Shown here: piece after piece, positions 35,553 to 43,979 of the stretch
How positions within the stretch are numbered: position 1 is the stretch's first letter
Layout: every line of letters begins with the position of its first letter
Assembly: GCF_945873775.1 (NCBI RefSeq)
Contig: NZ_CAMCEC010000004.1
Coordinates: 81,369 to 145,368, forward strand
DNA: 64,000 nucleotides
Direction of reading: 5' to 3'
DNA from: an uncultured Treponema sp.
Lineage (GTDB): Bacteria > Spirochaetota > Spirochaetia > Treponematales > Treponemataceae
Notes under the pieces: model-generated
The model's database searches: none
Seen by the model: the letters and a program-made list of their open reading frames with translations, nothing else
Told to the model about the DNA's origin: nothing
Program-made: the position numbers and the translations under genes

Positions 35553-36470
35553 CTACTTCACTTCCACGAGCTGGTAGTTTCTTGTGCCGCCGCCGAGTTT
35601 TTCAAGCTGCTCGACCATTCCAACGCGGTGGGCGGCTTTCCATTCGGATTTTGTGGCGTTGTCAACATCGGCTTTTTCAATCACAAAGTCCAAAGTGCAT
35701 TGCTCAAGGGCGACGATGTCGCTGGAGGCGATGATTCCGATTTTTCCGAGATTTTTTGCGCCTCGGCAGTTGTCCTGTGGGTCGATGTCGTCAAGAACGT
35801 TGATGAACGCCCAGTTTTTCTTGTAGTCAAGTGCGGCTTTTGCTGCGTCGGCAAAACTTTTTTCAAGAACATCCGCCGGAGTGCTGTGGTAATGGCTTTC
35901 GTCCGTGCCGCCAGAGTGGATAATGCACTTTCCGCTTCGATTTGCAAGACAGAGCGAGATATTCTTGATGTTTCCGTCAAACGCGGGGAGCATATGAAGC
36001 CGGACTCGGAAAACCGAAATCAGCGTGTCAAAATCGGCGAATTCTTTTCCTGTGCGTGCATATTTCAAAAGATTTCCGCCGCTCAAAGGAAGGTCGATAT
36101 AGTCGTTGTCGCTCAGCATCACGCATTTTCCGATTTCCGCAAATCCGTGCTGCCTCGCATACGAAAGATTCATCTCCGAAGTTCGCCTGTTGCCCGAAAG
36201 TCCGTTTCCGTCAAACATCGTGCCGCCGGTTGTTTTCACAAGGTCGCGCAAAAGCTCCGGCTGCAGAACTTCCTCGTCAGGTCCGCCGAAACTCACCTTG
36301 ATTCCCACGTTTCCCTCGATTTTCTGGTTCAGCGCGCGGTAGACTTTCATCAGCCCTGCGGAAGAAACATCGCGCGTAAAATATACGACGCTTTGATTTT
36401 GGGCAAAGAGTCCGGTCGCAAAAACACATAACAAACCAAACACAAAAATCAGTTTTTCAAATTTTCTCAT
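35553..36470 (-). CDS. Secreted DUF362-domain protein
   Basis: Signal peptide; VVYFTRDVSSAGLMKVYRAL, GNVGIKVSFGGPDE, SHYHSTPADVLEKSFADAAKAAL. Confidence 0.85.
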   Translation of the reverse strand: MRKFEKLIFVFGLLCVFATGLFAQNQSVVYFTRDVSSAGLMKVYRALNQKIEGNVGIKVSFGGPDEEVLQPELLRDLVKTTGGTMFDGNGLSGNRRTSEMNLSYARQHGFAEIGKCVMLSDNDYIDLPLSGGNLLKYARTGKEFADFDTLISVFRVRLHMLPAFDGNIKNISLCLANRSGKCIIHSGGTDESHYHSTPADVLEKSFADAAKAALDYKKNWAFINVLDDIDPQDNCRGAKNLGKIGIIASSDIVALEQCTLDFVIEKADVDNATKSEWKAAHRVGMVEQLEKLGGGTRNYQLVEVK

Positions 36471-36471
36471 T

Positions 36472-37281
36472 CTAGTTCACCTCGTTTACAACCCGAATTG
36501 CGTTCAGACTGCGCGGATAACCGATATACGGAAGAATCTGGCTCACCGTTACAATCAGATATTCCTTTGAATTCCCAACGTTGATGTTCGCCCGAATGTG
36601 GCTTGCAAGCTGAGGCTCGCATCCGCCCTGACTTGCAAGAAAGCAAAAAGTAATCAGTTCACGCTGACGGTCAGTAAGTCCGGTTCTCGTGTAATAATCG
36701 CCAAAACAATTATCAGCAAGCCAATAACTGATTATCCGACCGCTTTCATCACCGCTTAACCAAGATTCGCGCGTCCTCTCGCCAAAAAAATCAATCTGCT
36801 TCTGATTTCCAGCACGAAGCCTTGAATTTTCACCATCCGCCTCATCGTTCACAGTTTTCTGGCTTTCAAGCGGAAGCTTTATTTTATGCGCCTTAAAAAC
36901 ACGATTCGCCGCATCCAAAAACGGCCGAGTCTTTCCAAATCCAAGATAAGCTGTCGCCTGATAAACAACCTCCTTTGCCTCAACCGCCGTCACACTGCCG
37001 GAAGAAAGAGCCTTGTCCAGCGCAACCTCAAATTCCTCTTTGCCCTGAACGCCAAGCAACGCCGCCAGCACCGCAAGATTCCGTTCCTTTTCACCGATTT
37101 TCCCATTCGCATAAGCAGGAACTTCGCCATCCGAAAAATTCCGGAAAGTCTGCATAAATTCCCCGTCACTCTTAAAAAGCGAATCATCCAGTTTTGATTT
37201 ACCAATTTTCGCCCCAGCTTCCGCGCCACAAAAAGCCATCGCGCAAACAAAAATTGTCAATGTTGTGATTAAATGTTTCAT
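36472..37281 (-). CDS. Secreted carboxymuconolactone decarboxylase family protein
   Basis: Signal peptide MKHLITTLTIFVCAMAFCGAEA; LTDRQRELITFCFLASQGGCEPQLASHIRANINVG. Confidence 0.88.
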   Translation of the reverse strand: MKHLITTLTIFVCAMAFCGAEAGAKIGKSKLDDSLFKSDGEFMQTFRNFSDGEVPAYANGKIGEKERNLAVLAALLGVQGKEEFEVALDKALSSGSVTAVEAKEVVYQATAYLGFGKTRPFLDAANRVFKAHKIKLPLESQKTVNDEADGENSRLRAGNQKQIDFFGERTRESWLSGDESGRIISYWLADNCFGDYYTRTGLTDRQRELITFCFLASQGGCEPQLASHIRANINVGNSKEYLIVTVSQILPYIGYPRSLNAIRVVNEVN

Positions 37282-37344
37282 ATTTTCCTCCAAAAAAAAC
37301 AATGAAAAAATTTCAATTTCCGAGTTGTCTTTTTTATATGTTTC

Positions 37345-37866
37345 TCACTTTCCCAGTTTCGCATATTCCGCAGGGTCAACTTCTTCAAGCCATTCTGTTG
37401 AAACGTCCGGATTTTTCTGCATTACGGAAAGGTGCTGCATTATCGCATTCGATGCGGCTCCGTGCCAGTGCTTTACGCCTTCTGGAATTGTTGCAACCAC
37501 GCCGGGCTTTAGTTCAACAGGTTTTTCGCCCCAAATCTGATAGAATCCGCGTCCGGCTTCCGTCACAAGAATCTGACATGAGCCGTGATGAACGTGCCAG
37601 AAAGTGTGCGCGCCTTTTGTAAAAGTTACATTTGAAACACTTATGCTGTCCGCCGCCATTGATTTATGAAAACTTCTTCCTGTGAAATATTTTTCGTAAT
37701 TAACATTCGGACCGCCAAGTGGAAAAATTGTTCCCTTTTCTTTTTTCAAATCCTTCATAACTGATTTTTCTGAAGGATAGCCCGATGTTTCAGTTTTTGT
37801 CTGTGCGAACATAACCGAACCTCCTGCAATAACCGCCGCCATAATTACGCCAAAAAATCTTTTCAT
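37345..37866 (-). CDS. Secreted cupin domain protein
   Basis: MKRFFGVIMAAVIAGGSVMFAQ signal peptide; TFWHVHHGSCQILVTEAGRGFYQIWGEKPVELKPGVVATIPEGVKHWHGA. Confidence 0.92.
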   Translation of the reverse strand: MKRFFGVIMAAVIAGGSVMFAQTKTETSGYPSEKSVMKDLKKEKGTIFPLGGPNVNYEKYFTGRSFHKSMAADSISVSNVTFTKGAHTFWHVHHGSCQILVTEAGRGFYQIWGEKPVELKPGVVATIPEGVKHWHGAASNAIMQHLSVMQKNPDVSTEWLEEVDPAEYAKLGK

Positions 37867-37869
37867 GTT

Positions 37870-38033
37870 TCCTCCAAAAAAAGTCAATGAGAAAATCTCA
37901 ATTTTCGATTTGACTTTTTTAAGTTGTTTCGCAACACAGTGAGAAACAACAGTTGATATAAAAGTTTGCAACGCAAACTTGTGAACAAAAACTTTGACGC
38001 TATTTTAGGCAAAGTTTTTGTTACTTCCTCCAT
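37870..38033 (-). repeat. Leader hairpin element, family 1, copy C (5' of secreted cupin)
   Basis: Minus strand GGAGGAAGTAACAAAAACTTTGCC...GTCAAAGTTTTTGTT, AAGTTTGCGTTGCAAACTT, TGTTGTTTCTCACTGTGTTGCGAAACAAC, AAAAAGTCAAAT..TTGACTTTTTT, GGAGGAA. Confidence 0.85.
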
Positions 38034-38050
38034 ATTGATTTATTTTTTTA

Positions 38051-38080
38051 TGTCATTCCTGTGCTTGACACAGGAATCTA
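38051..38080 (+). repeat. TGTCAT hairpin repeat
   Basis: TGTCATTCCTGTGCTTGACACAGGAATCTA. Confidence 0.7.
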
Positions 38081-38203
38081 TTTAATTTTTTTTCTAAGAG
38101 ATTGCCGAATCAATGCAGCCCCTTCGGTGTGCTTTACGCCAATAACAGAAAGCCAAGTCTTGCAATGGCATACATTCAAGCCTGACAATTCCGCGCCTAA
38201 CAT

Positions 38204-39268
38204 TTATTTCAAATTCGTCTTAAAAAAGTCCGTAATTTTTTCAAACGGAATTTTTTCCAAGTTGTCATACAAGTCCGTATGAACTGCGCCCGGCACAATG
38301 TAAAGTTCCTTGTTGTCGCCCTTAAGCCGCTTAAATACATCCTCGCTGAAATATCTTGAATGAGCATTTTCACCGTGAACCAGCAGAACTGGAGCTTCAA
38401 TTTCGTCAACATAAGCAAGAATCGGCGTGTTAATCATTCCAAGAACCCAAGTTTTTGCCCAGCCCTGACCTGGATTATTCACCGAATTCTTGTGATAACC
38501 GCGCTGAATGTAATAATCCCAGTATTCCTTCTGAAACTGCGGCTCATTCCCTGTAAGTTTTGCCGCCCGACCGCCATTCAATTCAGGCTTTCCTGCAAGA
38601 TAATCCTTTGTTCTCTGCGCACTCAACGTTTCCTTTGTCTTTTTTCGGGCTTCCGCATTGTCGTTCACGTCGTTGTAGCCGTTCGCCATAACCCGGTGCA
38701 TATCGTACATCGTGATTGCCGCAGTCGCCTTGATTCTTGTGTCAATCGAAGCCGCATTCAAGGCAATTCCGCCCCAGCCGCAAATTCCAATCGCCCCGAT
38801 TTTTTCAGGATCAACGCCGCCGTAAGTCGAAAGAAAATCCACCGCCGCGCAAAAATCTTCCGTGTTTATATCAAGTGAAGTTACATTTCGAGCCTCGCCG
38901 CCAGAATCCCCAGTAAAAGAAGGGTCAAACGCAAGAGTTAAAAATCCGCGCGAAGCCATCTGATTCGCATAAAAACCCGCAACCTGCTCCTTCACCGAAC
39001 CGTAAGAACCTCCAACCACAATTCCCGGCATTTTTCCAGCTGAATTTTTTGGCGTGTACAAATCGCCCACAAGCGTAATCCCAAACCTGTTGTGAAAAGC
39101 CACCCGCTCACGCACAACATTTTCCGCAAGCTCAAAAGTATAACGGTCATTTTTAATCGCCTTTGCCGACAACGCTTTTTTCACAGTCTTTGAACTATCC
39201 GCAAATGCCGCCGAAACCAAATTTCCAGCTGCCACCACAGCCAAAACATAACGCAAAAGTTTTTTCAT
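38204..39268 (-). CDS. Secreted alpha/beta hydrolase
   Basis: Signal peptide; PGIVVGGSYGSVKEQVAGFYANQMASRGFLTLAFDPSFTGDSGGEAR...IGAIGICGWGGIALNAA...VHGENAHSR. Confidence 0.9.
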   Translation of the reverse strand: MKKLLRYVLAVVAAGNLVSAAFADSSKTVKKALSAKAIKNDRYTFELAENVVRERVAFHNRFGITLVGDLYTPKNSAGKMPGIVVGGSYGSVKEQVAGFYANQMASRGFLTLAFDPSFTGDSGGEARNVTSLDINTEDFCAAVDFLSTYGGVDPEKIGAIGICGWGGIALNAASIDTRIKATAAITMYDMHRVMANGYNDVNDNAEARKKTKETLSAQRTKDYLAGKPELNGGRAAKLTGNEPQFQKEYWDYYIQRGYHKNSVNNPGQGWAKTWVLGMINTPILAYVDEIEAPVLLVHGENAHSRYFSEDVFKRLKGDNKELYIVPGAVHTDLYDNLEKIPFEKITDFFKTNLK

Positions 39269-39413
39269 ATTTCCTCCATGTATGTACATGTCAAGCAAAC
39301 GAGTTTTAAGCCAACAAAAGCACGAACTCTCAATTTCTGTTCAAAATATACATTATGCATTATGATATGTCTAATATTTATTTCTTATTTCAAGATATGC
39401 ACAAAATGAATGA

Positions 39414-39754
39414 AGGTAAAATTCCGCAGGCAAAAAATGTGTTTTGACAGGTCGCGGAATGATTCCGATAGGAGAAATAAAACAAATTCAGCAAACGGAA
39501 TTTTTCCGCGACAAGAAAAGAAGCAAATTCGCCTTGCGGAATTATTCCGTTCGTTAAAAATATGCTTAGACAGCTTTCGGAATTATTCCGTTTTAAGAAA
39601 TTGCTTTTGGTCAGCAAACGGAATAGTTCCGATTCAAGAAATTACATTAATTTGGCTCGCGGAATTTTTTTATAAAGGAAAATTGAACAAAATCGAGCCA
39701 TGAAACTTTTTACATGAGCAAAAAACGTGTTGGGCAATGCGTGAAATTATTTCA
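39414..39754. repeat. 41-bp-period palindrome array 2 (CGGAATnATTCCG, switching to TGAAATnATTTCA)
   Basis: 13-bp cores start at 39414, 39455, 39496, 39537, 39578, 39619, 39660, 39701, 39742, exactly 41 bp apart. Confidence 0.93.
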
Positions 39755-39859
39755 ACAGGCAAAAAATGCTCTAGGAAAGAAAAATATAATAATGCAATGG
39801 AAAAATACCGCTACCATTGCCCTGCTTTGATTTTTGTGTAATTCCTTTGCACGGTTTTA

Positions 39860-39925
39860 TGTCATCTTCGGGCTTGACCCGAAGATCTGTCACAGGAGAT
39901 CCTCCGGTCAAGCCCGAGTATGACA
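39860..39925. repeat. Inverted pair of TGTCAT hairpin repeats
   Basis: TGTCATCTTCGGGCTTGACCCGAAGATCT followed by inverted GGAGATCCTCCGGTCAAGCCCGAGTATGACA. Confidence 0.75.
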
Positions 39926-39989
39926 AGGAAGTAAGCGAACAATGACAATTTTCATTTTGTCATTTCCCGACGTGACCGAGCAATTTCTC

Positions 39990-41285
39990 TTACTCGCCTT
40001 TGTAATTATAATTTATAATCTCATCTAAAAGCGAATAGTTGCAGTTTCCGATACTTATTGTTTTCCACTGCTCTTCCGTTCCTTTATAGTTTACTGCTTT
40101 CAAGCTGCTGCAATCATAGAATGCATAAGCCTTAATAGAAGTAACACTAGCAGGAATTGTCACGCTTGTTAAACTGCTACAACCATTGAATGCGTTTCCA
40201 CCGATAGAAGCAACGCTATCAGGAATTGTTACGCTTGTTAAGTTACTGCAATTACAGAATGCATAGCTATAGATAGCTGTAACACTATTTGGAATGGTTA
40301 CACTTGTTAAATTTCCGGCAGCAGCCATTAAAGTTGTTCCGTCGTTTGTATAAATACAGTTTTCATAACTTTTATATGCTGAATTACTTTCAGATACTGT
40401 CAATTCTGTTAGGCTTGTGCAACCAGCAACTATACCAAAGTCGATGGAAGCAACGCTGCTGGGAATATTCAAACTTGTTAATCCAATGCACGCATAGAAT
40501 GCACGGCTACCGATAGAAGTAACTCTATCTGGAATTATTACACTTGTTAAACTGCCGCAACCATCGAACGCACTAGCACCAATAGAAGCAACACCGGCAG
40601 GAATTGTCACGCTTGTTAAGCTGCTGCAATTACAGAATGTAGAATCAGCAATAGAAGTAACACTGTCGGGAATGCTTACGCTTGTTAAGCTGGTGCACCC
40701 AGAGAAAGCAGAACCACCAATAGAAGTAACGCTGTCGGGAATGCTAATACTTGTTAAACTACTGCAATGATAGAACGCAGAACTACCAATAGAAGCAACA
40801 CCGGCAGGAATTGTCACACTTGTTAAGCTGCTGCAATTAGAGAACGCACCATTTCCGATTGATTCAACGCTATCCGGAATGCTCACACTTGTTAAATTGC
40901 TAGAATTTTGAAATGCAGCTTCACCGATAGAATCAAGACCTGTAGTTTGGCTTAAATCAAGGTTGATTTTTGCCTTTCCGTTATTTTTCAGTGCAGTCTT
41001 AATCGCAGATATTGTATCGCCTGTTATTGCTCCAGTTACTGTGATGTTATGCTCGCCGGCAGACAGATTTTCTATTATGTTGGCAACATCTGTAGCATTT
41101 GCTGAAACTTCTTTTATTTCCGGTTTTGATGGATTTTATATTTGATTTGTTGCCTGCTCGCTGTTATCATCAGAGCCTCCGCTTGAGCCATCTGAGCAGG
41201 AAGGGAATGTGAATGCGAGGCTAAGAGCTAGAATTAAGGCTGCTGCCACACGGGGGGGGGTAGTGGAATGGAAGTTGATTTTCAT
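39990..41285 (-). pseudogene. BspA-type leucine-rich-repeat lipoprotein interrupted by one in-frame stop
   Basis: ATG at 41285, lipobox LAFTFPSC, TAA at 41138-41136, then the same frame stays open to 39990 with LTSVTIPxxVxSIGxxAFxxCSS repeats. Confidence 0.85.
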
Positions 41286-41412
41286 TTTATCTCCATAAAA
41301 ATAGATTTGTTGTATATCTATAATTATAGTGAGTTTATTTGAAATGACAACTTAAACGGCAAAAAAAGTGAAAAAAAATCCGTATGGCAAAGGAGGCAGC
41401 CACACGGACAGG

Positions 41413-41522
41413 GGATTGCCGTGTCGGAGTACGACAATGACAGGGTGGCTTTTCGTGTCATTCCCGTGCTACGACACAGGAATCTATTGCATGAGATTAT
41501 CTAGTCAAGCTGGATAATGACA
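41413..41522. repeat. Cluster of three TGTCAT hairpin repeats in alternating orientation
   Basis: GATTGCCGTGTCGGAGTACGACAATGACA / TGTCATTCCCGTGCTACGACACAGGAATCT / GAGATTATCTAGTCAAGCTGGATAATGACA. Confidence 0.7.
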
Positions 41523-41626
41523 GTGAGCAAGTTCAACAATGACAGACGTTCTCACTCAACATTGCATTTCACTCTGTAATCAAAAATTATTGTCAAACTT
41601 TATCAGCAGGAATATAATCTTGCACT

Positions 41627-42982
41627 ATGCAAACTGCTTCACAAAAAACATCCGCCGACTTCTTTGGGAGCGGCAGTGTTCTAAAAATATTGCTCAAAAT
41701 TGCGCCGCCTGTTATGGCTGCCCAGCTTATTCAGTCGCTTTATAATATAGTAGATAGTTTTTTTGTAGGACGGTATTCTGCGGACGGACTTACGGCTCTT
41801 TCTGTGATTTTTCCTGTGCAGTGCCTGATTGTCGCAATTGCTGTGGGAACTGGAACTGGCGTGAACATTTTGATGACTCGTCTGTATGCGCAGGGAAAAA
41901 ATAAAGACGCGGATTCAGCCGGCGGAACTGGAATTTTTCTTGCTCTTCTTTCTTGGATTTTTCTTTCTATTCTTGCGGAACTGTTTATGGAAAGATTTGT
42001 TTCCGTTTCTGCAAAGTCGAAGGAAGCAATGTACTATGCATATTTTTACGGAAAGATTGTTACGCTCGGAAGCATAGGAATTTTCTTGGAAAGCATTTTT
42101 ACAAAGATTCATCAGGCGCAGGGAAACATGAAGCTCCCGATGATTGCCCAGATTGCAGGAGCTGTAACAAATACTGTTCTTGACCCGATTCTGATTTTTG
42201 GCGTTGCTGGAATTGTTCCTGAACTTGGAATTGCCGGAGCTGCAATTGCGACTGTCGCAGGTCAAGTTGTCGCCGCCGTAATCACAGGAGTTACAGGCTT
42301 TAGAAAGATTCCTCCGTTAAAAAAAATCAAAATGTTTTCTCTGCCAATTTACAAATTCGGACTGCCTTCTATATTCATGCAGTTCATGTACGTTGTCTAC
42401 ATAATGATTTTGAACATGATACTCGCAGGTTTTTCTGATTCAGCCGTAACCGTTCTTGGGCTTTATTACAAGTTGCAGACATTCTTTTTTATTCCGCTCT
42501 TTGCGTTTCAGACTTGCATTGTGCCTGTGCTTAGCTACAACTATGCGCGCAAAAGTTTTAACCGCTGTCGGAAAATTGTTTTTGATTCCATTCTGATTGC
42601 GTTTGTTCTTATGCTTGCCGGCGTTTTGTGCTTTGAGCTTATTCCCGGAATTCTCATTCGAGTCTTTTCTGACAGCGCGGAAGTTTTGCAAGACGGAATT
42701 CCTGCGTTCAGAATTATCGGCGCAAGTTTTTTCCCATGCGTTTTTTCTCTGATGACTCCTGTTGTTTTTCAGGCTGTGGGCGACATGAAGAGAAGCCTTT
42801 TGCTTTCTGTAATCCGCCAGATTTTTTGCCTGATTCCAATATTCTGGATTCTTTCGTTCTTCGGTCTTGTGTACACTTGGATTGCATTTCCTTCCGCCGA
42901 AATTATAACAGGAACAGTCGGAATGCTCATGTACCGCAACGAAATCAAAAGATGGAAGCAGCTTGAAGTTGATGATGAGTAA
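41627..42982 (+). CDS. MATE family efflux transporter
   Basis: APPVMAAQLIQSLYNIVDSFFVGRYSADGLTALSVIFP; 12-TM pattern. Confidence 0.95.
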   Translation: MQTASQKTSADFFGSGSVLKILLKIAPPVMAAQLIQSLYNIVDSFFVGRYSADGLTALSVIFPVQCLIVAIAVGTGTGVNILMTRLYAQGKNKDADSAGGTGIFLALLSWIFLSILAELFMERFVSVSAKSKEAMYYAYFYGKIVTLGSIGIFLESIFTKIHQAQGNMKLPMIAQIAGAVTNTVLDPILIFGVAGIVPELGIAGAAIATVAGQVVAAVITGVTGFRKIPPLKKIKMFSLPIYKFGLPSIFMQFMYVVYIMILNMILAGFSDSAVTVLGLYYKLQTFFFIPLFAFQTCIVPVLSYNYARKSFNRCRKIVFDSILIAFVLMLAGVLCFELIPGILIRVFSDSAEVLQDGIPAFRIIGASFFPCVFSLMTPVVFQAVGDMKRSLLLSVIRQIFCLIPIFWILSFFGLVYTWIAFPSAEIITGTVGMLMYRNEIKRWKQLEVDDE

Positions 42983-43016
42983 GAAATTTTAGTTTTATTG
43001 AAACTCTTGTTTCCCC

Positions 43017-43931
43017 TTACATTCCAGTAAACCTATACGGGGTTTCTTGGTATACGTAGTAGTTCAGCCAGTTTGAATAGAACAGATGCGCTGTGCTTCT
43101 CCATTTTGAAACAATCGGCTTGGAAGGATCGTTGTCTGTAAAATAATTTTCCGGCATTGCTGGATTTATTCCTTTTTTTAAATCGCGCTTGTATTCTTCT
43201 GCTAAAGTTTCAGGATCGTATTCCAAGTGGCCTGTCATAAAAATGCTTCTGTTGTCTTTGGACTTTGCAAGCGTAACTCCAGTTGTTTCTGAATATGCAA
43301 GCAGCGAAAGTTTTTCATTTGACGCAATATCTTCTGTGAGTATTTTTGTATAGCGTGAAGTTGGAACTGGAAAATAATCATCGAATCCGCGCATTAAAGG
43401 TTCTTTTGAATCTAAAAGTTTTGAGTAAAAAATTCCTGAAAACTTTTTTTCAACAATGTGCTTGTCTATTCCGTGCAGATAATAAAGCCCTGCCATTGCG
43501 CCCCAGCAAATGTAAAGCGTGCAGAAAACATTTTTTTTTGCATAGTCCATTATTTTGCAAAGTTCATTCCAGTAGTCAACCTGCTCAAATGGAATCTGTT
43601 CTACCGGCGCGCCTGTTATAATCATTCCGTCAAACTTTCTGCTGAAAATTTCTTCCGATGACATATAGAATTTTTCCAGATGATTCTTGTCTGTATTTTT
43701 TGAAATATGCCCTTTCATCTGTACAAGCGAAATGTCAATTTGAAGCGGAGTATTTGAAAGAAGCCTAAGAAGCTGAGTTTCTGTAACTTCCTTTGTCGGC
43801 ATTAAATTTACAATTGCAATTTTTAGCGGACGTATATCTTGTGTGACGGCGCGCTCTTCTGTCATCACGAAAATATTTTCATTTTCAAGCGTGCTTCTTG
43901 CTGGAAGGTCGGAATCAATTCTTATAGGCAT
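43017..43931 (-). CDS. metA: Homoserine O-succinyltransferase/acetyltransferase
   Basis: MPIRIDSDLPARSTLENENIFVM...LKIAIVNLMPTKEVTETQLLRLLSNTPLQ...GMIITGAPVEQIPFEQVDYW; start corrected to 43931. Confidence 0.95.
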   Translation of the reverse strand: MPIRIDSDLPARSTLENENIFVMTEERAVTQDIRPLKIAIVNLMPTKEVTETQLLRLLSNTPLQIDISLVQMKGHISKNTDKNHLEKFYMSSEEIFSRKFDGMIITGAPVEQIPFEQVDYWNELCKIMDYAKKNVFCTLYICWGAMAGLYYLHGIDKHIVEKKFSGIFYSKLLDSKEPLMRGFDDYFPVPTSRYTKILTEDIASNEKLSLLAYSETTGVTLAKSKDNRSIFMTGHLEYDPETLAEEYKRDLKKGINPAMPENYFTDNDPSKPIVSKWRSTAHLFYSNWLNYYVYQETPYRFTGM

Positions 43932-43979
43932 GGACGCATTATAGCAAGTTTTCATGTAATTTGCTATAATCTTCAAATT

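Noticed and set aside
35330-35578. Open plus-strand frame ...KHHENFSNWHFKPQNFSTEQKQQGKNPLITSPLETEMQTAAGSP...TSW*
   Set aside because: Looks slightly coding and could be a remnant, but there is no start, no RBS, no family I recognise, and it overlaps the 3' end of the DUF362 gene.
35628-36431. 267-aa plus-strand ORF
   Set aside because: Antisense shadow of the DUF362 gene; no recognisable domain.
39269-39400. Operator-like CATAATGCATAATG direct repeat upstream of the alpha/beta hydrolase
   Set aside because: A plausible TTAGAC-18-TATATT promoter is present, but the repeat is short and AT-rich, so chance cannot be excluded.
29552-39754. CRISPR array interpretation of the 41-bp arrays
   Set aside because: The longer segment (28 bp) is semi-conserved rather than unique, the short conserved part is only 13 bp, there are no cas genes, and units decay at both ends.
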